A stretch of 64,000 bases of DNA. Source: Leeuwenhoekiella sp. MAR_2009_132 (GTDB taxonomy: Bacteria; Bacteroidota; Bacteroidia; Flavobacteriales; Flavobacteriaceae). The notes under the pieces are model-generated. The model did not search any database, was not told the origin of the DNA, and saw nothing but the letters and a program-made list of their open reading frames with translations. Positions 34,536-44,955 of the stretch are shown in pieces. The position numbers and the translations under genes are program-made. Each line of letters begins with the position of its first letter. The stretch's first letter is position 1. The stretch is taken from NCBI RefSeq assembly GCF_000687915.1, contig NZ_JHZY01000002.1:372001-436000 (forward strand), in the 5' to 3' direction.

Positions 34536-35444
34536 CTAAGCCTTAGTCCTTTCTGTTTTATACTCTTTTCTATAAGTAGATGGCGGCATACCCATAAGTT
34601 TCTTGAAAGCTTTTGAATAGTAATAGGCATCCTCATAACCTATTTTAGCGCAAATTTCCTTTATACTCAAATCTGTGAAATACAAATATTGACATGATTT
34701 CTGAATCTTTAGTTTATTAAAATATTGAATAGGGGAGTTGCCCGTTTTTAATTTAAAAAGCTCAGAAAAACGTGAAACCGATAAATTTTGCTGGGTTGCA
34801 ATATCTTCCACTTTAAAGGTTTTACTTAAATTATTGTTTAAATATTCAATAGACTTTGAGATTGCATCCGTTTTTTCTGCAGTTGATATATCAACTTTAC
34901 TGTAAATCATATTTACCAGTAAATTGTATAAGCTTAAGTTAGCAAGTTCCAGGTCCTGCATCTCATAACCAGACTCCAAGATGCCCATAATTTTTATAAA
35001 TTCCTTTCGCCGGGTTTCACTGCGCGCAATAGCACGTACGCTTTCAACAGGAGCAGCAATGTAACGGTCGTATAAAAGATCTGCTTTGTTTCCAACAAAA
35101 TGAGACCAGTAAATCGTCCATGGATTTTGAGTCGAACTTTGGTAATGATGGCTCACATGTGGCGGAATGATTATATAGGTATTGGGTTTGAGATCATATT
35201 TGTTTTCACCTAGTGTGATTTGTCCATTTCCTTCAGTACAATAAAGAAGTATGTATTCTTTACTCCCTAATCTACGTTTTCGATCATGATAAATCGCATG
35301 AGGATAATGACCGAGTGCTGTTGTATAAAAGTCTTGTATGAGAGGGTTTTGTGTTATTTCGTATTGCACATTAGGAGGTAGGGTAATCATACGCTGTCCC
35401 ACAAAGCCATCTTTCACCTTTTTATATTTCGGTATATATTCCAT
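34536..35444 (-). CDS. AraC-family transcriptional regulator with N-terminal sugar-sensing cupin domain
   Basis: A regulator of about 302 residues. The N-terminal cupin (LYCTEGNGQITLGENKYDLK, then IIPPHVSHHYQSSTQNPWT) is the AraC_binding type that senses small molecules. The C-terminal double helix-turn-helix has YLNNNLSKTFKVEDIATQ and the signature IKEICAKIGYEDAYYYSKAF followed by KLMGMPPSTYRKEY. I chose the ATG at 35444 (MEYIPKYKKVKDGF); the frame continues to 35468. It is divergent from the GH30-MFS-GH2 genes, 302 bp apart, with a strong promoter for the latter between them. Local activation of that locus by its sugar ligand is the natural inference. Confidence 0.9.
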   Translation of the reverse strand: MEYIPKYKKVKDGFVGQRMITLPPNVQYEITQNPLIQDFYTTALGHYPHAIYHDRKRRLGSKEYILLYCTEGNGQITLGENKYDLKPNTYIIIPPHVSHHYQSSTQNPWTIYWSHFVGNKADLLYDRYIAAPVESVRAIARSETRRKEFIKIMGILESGYEMQDLELANLSLYNLLVNMIYSKVDISTAEKTDAISKSIEYLNNNLSKTFKVEDIATQQNLSVSRFSELFKLKTGNSPIQYFNKLKIQKSCQYLYFTDLSIKEICAKIGYEDAYYYSKAFKKLMGMPPSTYRKEYKTERTKA

Positions 35445-35628
35445 ATTAATATACTTTAGTAATCTCAATCTAAAATGAAGAACTCTTTATTTCCGTTTAG
35501 GAATTTAACATTATTCCTATTAAAATGCGGTTTGTTTAAGTTCTAATTTAATATCACAATAGAATTTTAGTTGACGCAGTAAACTTATACAATCGGAATA
35601 TTTTACAGGTTTTCCGTTTTTTAGTCTA

Positions 35629-35658
35629 TTTGGTAGCACAGCGAAAACGATATATTTG
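35629..35658 (+). promoter_or_regulatory. Predicted promoter of the GH30/GH2 carbohydrate operon
   Basis: TTTG at 35629-35632, then an 18-bp spacer, then TATATTTG at 35651-35658. Both elements and the spacing match the Bacteroidota sigma-A promoter (TTTG / TAnnTTTG). The implied start near 35665 leaves a leader of about 80 bases before the GH30 gene. An AraC operator should lie just upstream, in 35445-35628, but I could not identify paired half-sites by eye. Confidence 0.65.
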
Positions 35659-35746
35659 TAGGTGATATAAAGTTAGCAAGTTGCTGTAAATTATTAATTA
35701 GATTGTAAATAAGTATCTTAAGCTAACTAATTCTAAGTTTTAAATA

Positions 35747-37345
35747 ATGCTCAAAAGACAACTGCATTTCGGGTTAATTACGAAGAATATTCTTGGAGTA
35801 TTCCTCTGTTTTTTTGCGCTCAATTTAAAGGGTCAGGAACTAAAAGTTGTAATAGATGATTCGGTTATTTATCAGGAAATTGATGGTTTTGGTGCTTCAG
35901 ATGCGTGGCGTTGTCAGTTTATAGGAGCAAATTGGCCTGCGGCGAAAAAAGAACAAATGGCAGACTGGCTATTCAGTAAAGAAGTTGATGCGAGTGGTAA
36001 TCCTAAAGGCATTGCACTTTCGCTATGGCGATTTAATATAGGTGCAGGTACGGCAGAGCAAGGTCGTGATTCTCAAATACGCAATGAATGGCGCCGTGCA
36101 GAATCGTTTATAGATGCCTCCGGAACTTACGACTGGAATAAGCAGGCAGGCCAACAGTGGTTTTTACGCCAGGCGAAAGATGCCGGGGTTGAGCAATTTT
36201 TAGCTTTTTTAAACGCACCTCCCGTAATCTGGTCACTCAACGGAAAAGGATATGCTGCTACTAAAGATGGCGAACTCAATTTAAAACCCCGGCATTTTGA
36301 GGATTATACCGATTTTATGATTGCTTTTTTAAAGCACTTTAAAACTGAAGGAATTGAATTTGATTATATAAGTCCGGTAAATGAACCCCAATGGGATTGG
36401 GAAAAGCCTAATCAGGAAGGAACGCCGGCAACTAATTCCAATATTGCAACTTTGGTTAAGTCGTTAAATACAAAGCTTCTTGAAAATAAGCTCAAAACCA
36501 CAATAACCATAACCGAAGCAGGCGAATTAGAATTTCTATACGAAGCTAATGGCAAGCCTAATCGAGGCAATCAGATTGAAGCATTTTACACGCCTGAATC
36601 TGTTAACTATCTGGGTGATTTAGAAAATTTAAGCGCTTCCGTTAGCGGACACAGTTATTTTACGACCTGGCCCGTTTCTAAATTGATAGAAACCAGACAA
36701 AAACTTAGCAAATCCCTTATTGAAAATAATGTAGATTACTGGCAAAGTGAATTTTGTATTCTTGAAAATACAGAGGATATAGGTAGCGGTAATACCCGTG
36801 ATTTGGGTATGGCAACTGCACTTTATGTTGCACGCGTTATTCACGCAGATCTTACTTTGGCGAATGCCAAATCCTGGCAATGGTGGACGGCAATTACAGG
36901 GGTAGATTATAAAGATGGATTGATTTATATAGACACTGGTAATTCTGAAAATAGATATGACCGAACCTCATTAAAAACAGACGGTGATTTTCACGATTCT
37001 AAACTGCTGTGGGCATTAGGAAATTACTCCAGATTTATTCGCCCCGGGTTTCAGCGGGTTTCAGCATCATATTCAACCCAAAAAAGCCTTGAAGAACAAT
37101 ATAGCGACCTAATGGTTTCTGCGTATAAAAACCCGGATACAGGAGCTCTTGTTCTGGTTTTAATCAATTATGCAGACCAGGAACAGCATATAGCATTAGA
37201 TGCATCAAAAGTGGCTTTTAAACACGCTTATGAAACTTCAGAAACGCAAAATATGCAGCATCGTAAGTTGACAGGAAACCAACTTAAACTGCCTCCACGC
37301 AGTATAACCACACTAACCAGCGAAAGCTTACAACCCGGTAATTAA
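35747..37345 (+). CDS. Glycoside hydrolase family 30 enzyme, secreted
   Basis: A 532-residue GH30 enzyme: a (beta/alpha)8 barrel plus C-terminal beta-sandwich, secreted (LGVFLCFFALNLKGQ). The N-terminal YQEIDGFGASDAWRCQF is the family start. The acid/base Glu is in DYISPVNEPQWDW (Glu213) and the nucleophile in VDYWQSEFCIL (Glu335). NVINYADQEQH-like strands at the end form the beta side domain. The closest activity I can think of for this shape is endo-beta-1,6-galactanase (arabinogalactan side chains), though other GH30 activities (xylanase, glucosylceramidase, fucosidase) are possible. It is first in the operon; the MFS gene begins 5 bases after its stop. Confidence 0.87.
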   Translation: MLKRQLHFGLITKNILGVFLCFFALNLKGQELKVVIDDSVIYQEIDGFGASDAWRCQFIGANWPAAKKEQMADWLFSKEVDASGNPKGIALSLWRFNIGAGTAEQGRDSQIRNEWRRAESFIDASGTYDWNKQAGQQWFLRQAKDAGVEQFLAFLNAPPVIWSLNGKGYAATKDGELNLKPRHFEDYTDFMIAFLKHFKTEGIEFDYISPVNEPQWDWEKPNQEGTPATNSNIATLVKSLNTKLLENKLKTTITITEAGELEFLYEANGKPNRGNQIEAFYTPESVNYLGDLENLSASVSGHSYFTTWPVSKLIETRQKLSKSLIENNVDYWQSEFCILENTEDIGSGNTRDLGMATALYVARVIHADLTLANAKSWQWWTAITGVDYKDGLIYIDTGNSENRYDRTSLKTDGDFHDSKLLWALGNYSRFIRPGFQRVSASYSTQKSLEEQYSDLMVSAYKNPDTGALVLVLINYADQEQHIALDASKVAFKHAYETSETQNMQHRKLTGNQLKLPPRSITTLTSESLQPGN

Positions 37346-37350
37346 ACCTT

Positions 37351-38751
37351 ATGGAACACACTAAATTTAATTTTAAGTACTTGCTTTTTCTTGCGCTTGT
37401 ATCTGCAATGGGAGGTTTTCTTTTTGGTTATGACTGGGTTGTTATAGGTGGTGCAAAACCTTTTTATGAGCTCTATTTTAGTATAAATGAAATGCCTTCT
37501 TTACAAGGCTGGGCAATGAGTAGCGCACTGGTGGGATGTATTTTTGGAGCGGTAATTTCGGGGCTTGCTGCAGATCGTTATGGTCGAAAAATTCCATTAA
37601 TTTTTGCGGCGGCTCTATTTACACTTTCTGCATTTGGTACCGGCTATGTAGACACATTTACTCCTTTTATAATTTACAGATTAATAGGAGGTCTGGGTAT
37701 AGGTCTGGCTTCTACGTTATCGCCTATGTATATCGCAGAGATTGCACCTGCTAAATACCGTGGGCAGTTTGTAGCTATTAATCAGTTGACCATCGTAATA
37801 GGTATTCTTGCAGCTCAAATCGCTAATTATCTAATTGCAGATGCGATACCAGATGATCAGACAGCATCTCAAATGTTAACTTCCTGGAATGGACAAACCG
37901 GTTGGCGCTATATGTTTTGGGCAGAATTAATCCCTGCAGGATTATTCTTTATCCTTATGTTTTTAGTACCTAAGAGTCCGCGATTTTTAGCCAAAATCAA
38001 CGAAGATCAAACTGCGCTTGGCGTATTAGAAAAAATTGGTGGGGCAGCATACGCCCGCAAAGAACTTGATACGATGAAGCTTACGCTTGCCGAAGGAAGT
38101 CAACGCAAAATTCAGTTTTCAGAATTACGCAGTTCTAAAGTATTACCCGTATTAACTATTGGGATTGTATTGGCAGTTTTTCAACAGTGGTGCGGTATAA
38201 ACATCATCTTCAACTATGCCGAAGAAATATTTACCGCCGCAGGATATAGTGTTGGCGATATGCTCTTTAATATCATCATTACGGGTAGTGTAAACCTCAT
38301 TTTTACTTTTGTCGCCATGCGTACCGTAGACAGTTGGGGACGTAGAAAATTAATGCTTTTTGGCTCTGTTGGTCTGGCACTGGTCTATGCATTATTAGGT
38401 GGAGCGTATTATTTTAATTTTAAAGGATTACCGGTTTTAATTCTAGTAATTGTTGCCATCGCAATTTACTCGATGTCACTGGCACCTATTACCTGGGTAG
38501 TTTTATCAGAAATATTCCCCAATCGTTTACGAGGCGTAGCGATGTCTATTGCTACTTTTTCACTATGGGTAGCCTCATTTATCCTCACATTTACCTTCCC
38601 TATTTTAAATGATTTGTTAGGTTCTTATGGCACGTTTTGGGTTTACAGCGGTATCTGTGTTCTTGGTTTTCTGTTTATCAAAAAGAAACTGCCCGAAACT
38701 AAAGGGAAGAGTCTCGAAGAAATTGAGTTTGAACTTACAAAGAATACATAA
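37351..38751 (+). CDS. MFS sugar porter
   Basis: A 466-residue inner-membrane sugar:H+ symporter of the sugar porter family, with 12 predicted transmembrane helices. Signatures include GFLFGYDWVVIGGA, AADRYGRKIPLI, RLIGGLGIGLAST, LVPKSPRFL, FQQWCGINIIFNYA and the C-terminal PETKGKSLEEIE. It would import the monosaccharide released by the GH30 and GH2 enzymes, so galactose, arabinose or glucuronate-type sugars are candidates. Its presence in an operon without SusC/SusD means that sugars probably cross the outer membrane as small products. Confidence 0.93.
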   Translation: MEHTKFNFKYLLFLALVSAMGGFLFGYDWVVIGGAKPFYELYFSINEMPSLQGWAMSSALVGCIFGAVISGLAADRYGRKIPLIFAAALFTLSAFGTGYVDTFTPFIIYRLIGGLGIGLASTLSPMYIAEIAPAKYRGQFVAINQLTIVIGILAAQIANYLIADAIPDDQTASQMLTSWNGQTGWRYMFWAELIPAGLFFILMFLVPKSPRFLAKINEDQTALGVLEKIGGAAYARKELDTMKLTLAEGSQRKIQFSELRSSKVLPVLTIGIVLAVFQQWCGINIIFNYAEEIFTAAGYSVGDMLFNIIITGSVNLIFTFVAMRTVDSWGRRKLMLFGSVGLALVYALLGGAYYFNFKGLPVLILVIVAIAIYSMSLAPITWVVLSEIFPNRLRGVAMSIATFSLWVASFILTFTFPILNDLLGSYGTFWVYSGICVLGFLFIKKKLPETKGKSLEEIEFELTKNT

Positions 38752-38781
38752 TTCACAATACTAATCTTTAAATCTCAATAT

Positions 38782-41613
38782 ATGAAGTACGTCTTCAGCA
38801 TTTTTATTTGCGCGGCAGTAGCACTTATTTCGTGTAAATCAAATCAAACTGAATCCCTGGACCTTTCGGGTAGCTGGAATTTTAAAATTGATTCACTTAA
38901 TCAAGGTGAAGCCGAAAAATGGTACACCGCAAAACTTGAAGAAACGGTAGAACTGCCGGGTTCGATGACAACTAATGGCAAGGGAAATAAAATAAGTGTT
39001 GAAACAAAATGGACCGGTCAAATCGTAGATAGCGCCTGGTATACCGTAGATAAATATGCCAAATACCGTAAACCGGGGAATGTGAAAATTCCCTTTTGGC
39101 TACAGCCAGATAGGCATTATGTGGGCGCAGCATGGTATCAAAGAGAAGTTACGATTCCTGAAGATTTTAAAGGTAAAAATGCACAACTCTATCTGGAGCG
39201 ACCACACTGGGAAACTACTTTATGGGTAGATTCAGATCGTATAGGAATGCAAAACAGTCTTGGGACGCCGCATACCTACAATCTGGGCGAACTAACTCCT
39301 GGGAAGCATTTGATTTCTATACGTATCGATAATGCAATTAAAGACATTAATCCTGGTATAAATGCCCACAGTATGACCGATCATACGCAGACCAACTGGA
39401 ATGGGATTATAGGCGAAATAAAGCTGGAAGCAAAACCTTTAATTTCACTACAGCAGGTTAATTTATATCCTGATGCGTCAACAAAAACAGTTGCGCTTCG
39501 CGGAAAATTAAATGGTTCAATTAAGACAGAAGAACAGGTTATTTTAAAAATAGCTGTCAACGGTACGGGATCAAATACACAAACGTATAAGGAAGTATCT
39601 GAACATATAACACTCGATTCCGAAGGATATTTTAACCTGAATTATACGGTAGATGAGGTGTTGCTTTGGGATGAATTTACGCCCAACTTGTATGAGATGA
39701 ATCTTACGCTTCAGTCAGAAAGCGGTACAGATACTAAAACAATTAGTTTTGGATTTAGAGACTTCAAAGCAAAAGGGCAGCAGTTAGTAATTAATGATCG
39801 TCCGGTTTTTTTACGTGGAACTTTAGAATGCGCCGTATTTCCTATTACAGGTTATCCTTCAACAGACGTAGCAGAATGGAAACGTATTATGAGCGTAGTA
39901 AAAGACCACGGATTGAATCATGTACGTTTTCACTCCTGGTGTCCGCCTGAGGCTGCTTTTGTGGCAGCAGACGAGTTGGGTGTTTACATACAGGCTGAAG
40001 CATCAACCTGGCCTAATGGAAATTCGTCTATAGGAGACGGCTTTCCGGTAGATAAATGGTTATACCAGGAAACTCAGGATATTTTAGATGCCTATGGTAA
40101 TCATCCATCCTTTGTTTTAATGACCTCAGGTAATGAGCCTTTGCGTAGAAATCACAAACCCTATTTACGCAAATACGTAGATCATTTTAGAACTATAGAT
40201 AACCGAAGATTGTATACCGGTGCTGCAGATCGCCCTTATCTTGATAATCTGGATTATTACAGCAATATGGATGCGCGGGTACAGCGCTGGGGTGAGGGAC
40301 TCAATAGTGTGATAAATGGTAAAGCACCACAAACGCTTTTTGACTTTAGAAGTATAACAGATACAATCCCAATGCCGTATGTAAGCCACGAGATTGGGCA
40401 ATGGTGTGTATATCCTAATTTTAAAGAAATGTCAAAATACACGGGAGTTTTAAAACCGAAAAATTTTGAGATTTTTAAAGAAACCTTAGAAGAGCATCAC
40501 TTAGGTCATCTGGCAGATAGTCTGGTTTTAGCATCGGGAAAATTGCAAACCCTTTGCTATAAAGCAGATGTAGAAGCCGCATTGCGAACTAAAGATTTTG
40601 GTGGTTTTCAACTTTTGGGATTATCCGATTTTCCGGGACAGGGTACCGCATTGGTAGGTGTTCTTGACGCGTTCTGGGAAGAAAAAGGATATGTGAGTCC
40701 GGCAGAATTTAAATCTTTTAGTGGGGAGACCGTACCATTAGCACGTTTAGAAAAACGCACTTTTCTCAACAGTGATACGCTAAATGCTTCGGTAGAGCTG
40801 GCACATTATGGTCAAGAACCTTTACTAAATGTGACTCCTTTCTGGGTTATCAATGATACTAACGGAAACACCGTAGAAAAAGGAACGTTCCCAGCTCAAG
40901 ATTTTCAAATAGGTAATGGGATTGCACTGGGCGAAATTTCGCTTCAGCTCAATAACATAAAAACAGCACAGCAATTAAAGTTAAGTGTCTCTGTTGAGGA
41001 GTTTACAAACAGCTGGGATATTTGGGTATATCCCGCCAAAAAAGAAGTATTAAATAGTAAAGTCCAGGTAGTTGAGAAGCTTGATGCAGCAACACTGGCA
41101 TTTTTAGAACAAGGTGGCAGCGTTTTATTAAACGGGACAAAAGGGGCTCTTGTAGCAGGTAAAGGGGGTGATATCGGTATCGGTTTTTCGAGCATCTTCT
41201 GGAACACCGCCTGGACGCGTGGTGAAAAGCCAACTACCTTAGGGATTTTATGCGACCCCAATCATCCTGCGCTTGCAGATTTTCCAACACAATACCATTC
41301 TAACTGGCAATGGTGGGATGCTATGACGCACAGCAATGCGATAATTCTTGATGAATTTGGTTCAGAATTAAAACCTATAGTACGTGTTATAGACGACTGG
41401 TTTGAAAACCGAAGTCTGGGATTGTTGTTTGAAACGCGGGTAGGTAACGGAAAACTTCTGGTTTCAGGAATTGATTTACATACAGATCTTAAGAATCGTA
41501 TTGAAGCTCAACAACTACTTTTTAGTTTAAAAAATTATATGAGTGGCGATGCCTTTAATCCTACTCAAGAATTAGATATCAATAAAATAAAGGCACTTTA
41601 CACTTCTAAATAA
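38782..41613 (+). CDS. Glycoside hydrolase family 2 lipoprotein, copy 1
   Basis: A 943-residue GH2-type exo-glycosidase with a lipoprotein signal (AAVALISCKSN). The N-terminal sugar-binding jelly roll (LDLSGSWNFKIDSLNQGEAE, AWYQREVTIPE) is followed by an Ig-like domain and the catalytic TIM barrel with NHVRFHSWCPPEAAF. The acid/base Glu is in LMTSGNEPLRRN and the nucleophile Glu in YVSHEIGQW. Beyond the barrel, a long C-terminal part (from FSGETVPLARLEKR) has extra beta-sandwich domains. It could be a beta-galactosidase or beta-glucuronidase; the substrate is not determined. It is clearly related to the GH2 at 44956-47724, with the DUF5107 gene between the copies. Confidence 0.87.
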   Translation: MKYVFSIFICAAVALISCKSNQTESLDLSGSWNFKIDSLNQGEAEKWYTAKLEETVELPGSMTTNGKGNKISVETKWTGQIVDSAWYTVDKYAKYRKPGNVKIPFWLQPDRHYVGAAWYQREVTIPEDFKGKNAQLYLERPHWETTLWVDSDRIGMQNSLGTPHTYNLGELTPGKHLISIRIDNAIKDINPGINAHSMTDHTQTNWNGIIGEIKLEAKPLISLQQVNLYPDASTKTVALRGKLNGSIKTEEQVILKIAVNGTGSNTQTYKEVSEHITLDSEGYFNLNYTVDEVLLWDEFTPNLYEMNLTLQSESGTDTKTISFGFRDFKAKGQQLVINDRPVFLRGTLECAVFPITGYPSTDVAEWKRIMSVVKDHGLNHVRFHSWCPPEAAFVAADELGVYIQAEASTWPNGNSSIGDGFPVDKWLYQETQDILDAYGNHPSFVLMTSGNEPLRRNHKPYLRKYVDHFRTIDNRRLYTGAADRPYLDNLDYYSNMDARVQRWGEGLNSVINGKAPQTLFDFRSITDTIPMPYVSHEIGQWCVYPNFKEMSKYTGVLKPKNFEIFKETLEEHHLGHLADSLVLASGKLQTLCYKADVEAALRTKDFGGFQLLGLSDFPGQGTALVGVLDAFWEEKGYVSPAEFKSFSGETVPLARLEKRTFLNSDTLNASVELAHYGQEPLLNVTPFWVINDTNGNTVEKGTFPAQDFQIGNGIALGEISLQLNNIKTAQQLKLSVSVEEFTNSWDIWVYPAKKEVLNSKVQVVEKLDAATLAFLEQGGSVLLNGTKGALVAGKGGDIGIGFSSIFWNTAWTRGEKPTTLGILCDPNHPALADFPTQYHSNWQWWDAMTHSNAIILDEFGSELKPIVRVIDDWFENRSLGLLFETRVGNGKLLVSGIDLHTDLKNRIEAQQLLFSLKNYMSGDAFNPTQELDINKIKALYTSK

Positions 41614-41630
41614 ATATTAAGAATACGAGA

Positions 41631-44600
41631 ATGAGTACAGTTAAAGCTTGGAGAGAAACCGTTGTAATCCCTACGTATGAAGTAGGAACACCAGAAAAAT
41701 ATCCTGTATTTTTAGAAAAACGCGTGTATCAGGCCAGTACGGGTTCTGTGTATCCGCACCCGGTAATTGAGCAGATAAGTGACGAGAAAGTAGACAAAGA
41801 ATGGGATGTTATTTTTATAGAAAATGACTACATACAGTTGATGATTCTTCCCGCTCTGGGCGGAAGAATTCAGCGTGCTTATGATAAAATACGTCAGCGT
41901 GATTTTGTGTATTACAATCAGGTGATTAAGCCTGCACTGGTAGGATTAACCGGTCCGTGGATTTCTGGTGGTATAGAATTTAACTGGCCACAACACCACA
42001 GACCCAGTACATATGATCCTACAGATTCCTATATTGAAGAAAACAAAGATGGAAGCGTAACCGTATGGGTTAGTGAACTCGAGCGTATGTTTCGCACTAA
42101 GGGTATGGCAGGTTTTACCTTGCATCCTGATAAAGCTTATCTAGAAATAAAAGCACAGTTATATAATCGTACACCTCACCCGCAAACTTTTTTATGGTGG
42201 GCAAATCCTGCGGTGGCAGTAAACGATCATTATCAATCTGTTTTTCCTCCAGATGTAAACGCGGTTTTTGATCACGGTAAGCGTGATGTGTCTGAATTTC
42301 CTATCGCAAAAGGAGAATATTACAAAGTAGATTATGCACCGGGCACCGATATTTCTAGATACAAGAATATTCCTGTACCTACATCTTATATGGCAATTAC
42401 TTCAAAATACGATTTTGTAGGGGGCTATGAGAATGATAGTAAAGGCGGATTATTACACGTAGCAGACCATAATGTGTCGCCGGGTAAAAAACAATGGACG
42501 TGGGGTAATGGTGATTTTGGTCAGGCCTGGGATCGTAACTTAACTGATGAAGACGGACCGTATATTGAGTTGATGTGTGGGGTTTACACAGACAATCAGC
42601 CAGATTTCTCGTGGATGCATCCTTACGAAGAGAAAAGCTTCAAGCAGTATTTTATGCCGTATTATAATGTAGGTGTGGTAAAAAATGCTACTAAAGAAGC
42701 GTTGCTTAATTTGGAAATGGAAAACGGAAAGGCAAGATTAAAAATTTATGTCACGGGTATCTATGAGAATGCAAAAGTAACCTTAACAGCTGCCGATCAC
42801 GTTTTTCTTGAAGAAACCCTTGACCTGGATCCTGCTTCCGGTTTTGATTCCTTAATAGATACGGCCACCGCAGACCATAAAGATTTAAAGGCAACGCTTA
42901 CTGATGCTAACGGTAAAGTGTTGGTGAGTTGGTCGCCTGGTGATGATAGCGTAGAAGAAATTCCTGAAGCGGCAAAAGCAGCAAAAGAACCTCAGGAGAT
43001 AGATACAGTAGAGCAATTATTTTTAAATGGGTTGCATCTTGAGCAATACCGTCACGCCACCTTTGATGCGACGGCCTATTATCTTGAAGCTTTAAAGCGC
43101 GCTCCCGGTGATGTACGCTGTAATAACGCCATGGGATTATGGAAGATGAAGCGGGGCCAGTTTGAAGAGGCGCTTGTATATTTTAATACTGCTATAGAAA
43201 CACTTACAAATAGGAATCCTAATCCCTATGACGGCGAACCTTATTTTAATAAGGGTGTTGTTCTCAACTATTTAGGTAGAAAAGATGAAGCGTATGCGGC
43301 CTTCTTTAAATCCTGCTGGAATGCTGCCTGGCAAGCTGCGGGCTACTTTAATCTCGCGCAAATAGACTGTGAACGAGCAGATTTTGATAAGGCATTAGAG
43401 TTAGTAGACAAAGCTCTAATAAGTAACTGGCACAATCACAAGGCAAGACATTTAAAGGCGATTATCTTAAGAAAATCAGGAAACAAAGATGAGGCACTTC
43501 AGCTTATTGAAGATTCACTAAAGATAGACCGTTTTAATTTTGGAGTACGTTATGAGCGCTTTCTGCTAACCGGTGATCAAGAAGATTTAGTAACACTTAA
43601 AGAATTATTGCGAGGCTACCAGCATAATTATATAGAGTTTGCACTCGATTATGCACAGGCAGGTCAATATGAAGAGGCAATTGCACTGCTTAAAGAGATA
43701 GCTCAGGGAGAAAATGTATATCCGTTAGTGGGTTATTTTATAGGGTATTTCTATCAGCAAAAAGGAGAGGTTGCTAAAGCTTCAGTATGGTTTAAAAAAG
43801 CTCAAGAATTTTCACAGGACTATTGCTTTCCAAACCGTTTAGAAGAAGTAATTGCATTAAAAGCTGCCTTTGACTTTGATAACACAGATGCTAAAGCTTC
43901 ATATTATTTGGGTAATTTTTGGTATGCTTCTCGTCAATACAAAGAGGCGCAAAATTGCTGGGAAGCGTCAATACAACTTGATGAGCGTAATGCTATTTGT
44001 CATCGTAACCTTTCTTTATTGTATTATAATAAAACCGATCAAAAAGATTTAGCACGCACGCACTTAGAACAGGCATTTAAATTAGATCCTACAGATGCAC
44101 GTTTGTTGATGGAGCTGGATCAATTATACAAAAAGATAAATGTTTCCGTAGAAGCGCGTTTAGAACTTTTAGAGCAAAACTTGAGTTTAACCCAGTCTCG
44201 AGATGATTTGTATTTAGAGCGTATTGCCTTATATAACTTTAAAGGTGATCACGAGAAAGCTTTAGAATTGCTAGAATCACGACAGTTTCACCCGTGGGAA
44301 GGAGGTGAGGGGAAAGTTCCTTTTCAGCATATAAATACCCATGTAGAATTAGCAAAAAGATATTTAAGTAATGACAGGGCAGAGGATGCAATAACTCATC
44401 TGGAAGCCGCGCAGGAGTACCCTCATAATTTAGGGGAAGGCAAACTTTTTGGCGCGCAGGAGAATGACATCTTTTACTGGCTAGGTTGTGCCTATGAGCA
44501 ATTAGGCAAAACACAATCTGGAAAAGAAGCGTGGCAAAAAGCTTCAGAAGGACTAAGTGATCCCAGCCCGGCGATATTTTACAACGATCAGCAGCCTGAT

Positions 44601-44927
44601 AAAATATTTTATCAGGGTCTAGCCCTGCTAAAATTAGGGGAGCAGGCCGAAGCTCAAAAGCGTTTTGAAAACCTAAAAAATTATGGAGAAGCGCATAAAG
44701 AAGACGCAGTGAAACTCGATTATTTTGCAATCTCGTTACCCGATTTATTGATCTGGGAAGAAGACTTGCAAGTGCGTAACCGTATTCACTGTGACTATCT
44801 TATAGGTTTAGGCGCTTTAGGTTTAGATAATTTGGCAGCTGCCGAAAAAGCTCTTAGCAAGGTTCTACATGAAGATTTGTATCACCTTCCGGCGCATTTA
44901 CATCGTAAGATGGCCTTGCAATCTTAA
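41631..44927 (+). CDS. DUF5107-TPR protein, cytoplasmic
   Basis: A 1098-residue protein with no signal peptide. The N-terminal domain (about residues 1-370) is DUF5107: VVIPTYEVGTPEKYPVFLEK, LMILPALGGRIQRAYDK, GGIEFNWPQHHRPSTYDP and FLWWANPAVAVNDHYQS. It resembles a galactose-mutarotase/beta-supersandwich fold (the 'LPALGGRI' strand). From about residue 460 on, many tetratricopeptide repeats follow (AMGLWKMKRGQFEEALVYF, YFLGY-, YYLGNFWYASRQYKEAQNCW). DUF5107 proteins occur in carbohydrate loci and probably act on or bind sugars, but I know of no activity I can name with confidence. It is placed in the cytosol between two exported GH2 lipoproteins, and gaps of 17 and 28 bp suggest one operon. 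Confidence 0.88.
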   Translation: MSTVKAWRETVVIPTYEVGTPEKYPVFLEKRVYQASTGSVYPHPVIEQISDEKVDKEWDVIFIENDYIQLMILPALGGRIQRAYDKIRQRDFVYYNQVIKPALVGLTGPWISGGIEFNWPQHHRPSTYDPTDSYIEENKDGSVTVWVSELERMFRTKGMAGFTLHPDKAYLEIKAQLYNRTPHPQTFLWWANPAVAVNDHYQSVFPPDVNAVFDHGKRDVSEFPIAKGEYYKVDYAPGTDISRYKNIPVPTSYMAITSKYDFVGGYENDSKGGLLHVADHNVSPGKKQWTWGNGDFGQAWDRNLTDEDGPYIELMCGVYTDNQPDFSWMHPYEEKSFKQYFMPYYNVGVVKNATKEALLNLEMENGKARLKIYVTGIYENAKVTLTAADHVFLEETLDLDPASGFDSLIDTATADHKDLKATLTDANGKVLVSWSPGDDSVEEIPEAAKAAKEPQEIDTVEQLFLNGLHLEQYRHATFDATAYYLEALKRAPGDVRCNNAMGLWKMKRGQFEEALVYFNTAIETLTNRNPNPYDGEPYFNKGVVLNYLGRKDEAYAAFFKSCWNAAWQAAGYFNLAQIDCERADFDKALELVDKALISNWHNHKARHLKAIILRKSGNKDEALQLIEDSLKIDRFNFGVRYERFLLTGDQEDLVTLKELLRGYQHNYIEFALDYAQAGQYEEAIALLKEIAQGENVYPLVGYFIGYFYQQKGEVAKASVWFKKAQEFSQDYCFPNRLEEVIALKAAFDFDNTDAKASYYLGNFWYASRQYKEAQNCWEASIQLDERNAICHRNLSLLYYNKTDQKDLARTHLEQAFKLDPTDARLLMELDQLYKKINVSVEARLELLEQNLSLTQSRDDLYLERIALYNFKGDHEKALELLESRQFHPWEGGEGKVPFQHINTHVELAKRYLSNDRAEDAITHLEAAQEYPHNLGEGKLFGAQENDIFYWLGCAYEQLGKTQSGKEAWQKASEGLSDPSPAIFYNDQQPDKIFYQGLALLKLGEQAEAQKRFENLKNYGEAHKEDAVKLDYFAISLPDLLIWEEDLQVRNRIHCDYLIGLGALGLDNLAAAEKALSKVLHEDLYHLPAHLHRKMALQS

Positions 44928-44955
44928 GTAGTCTAACTTTTAAAAATTCCATTTT

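Noticed and set aside
44239..44730. Minus-strand 163-aa ORF inside the DUF5107-TPR gene
   Set aside because: Longest of the antisense ORFs, but it lies fully within TPR repeats whose reading is clear, and the translation is Leu/His/Pro-rich noise.
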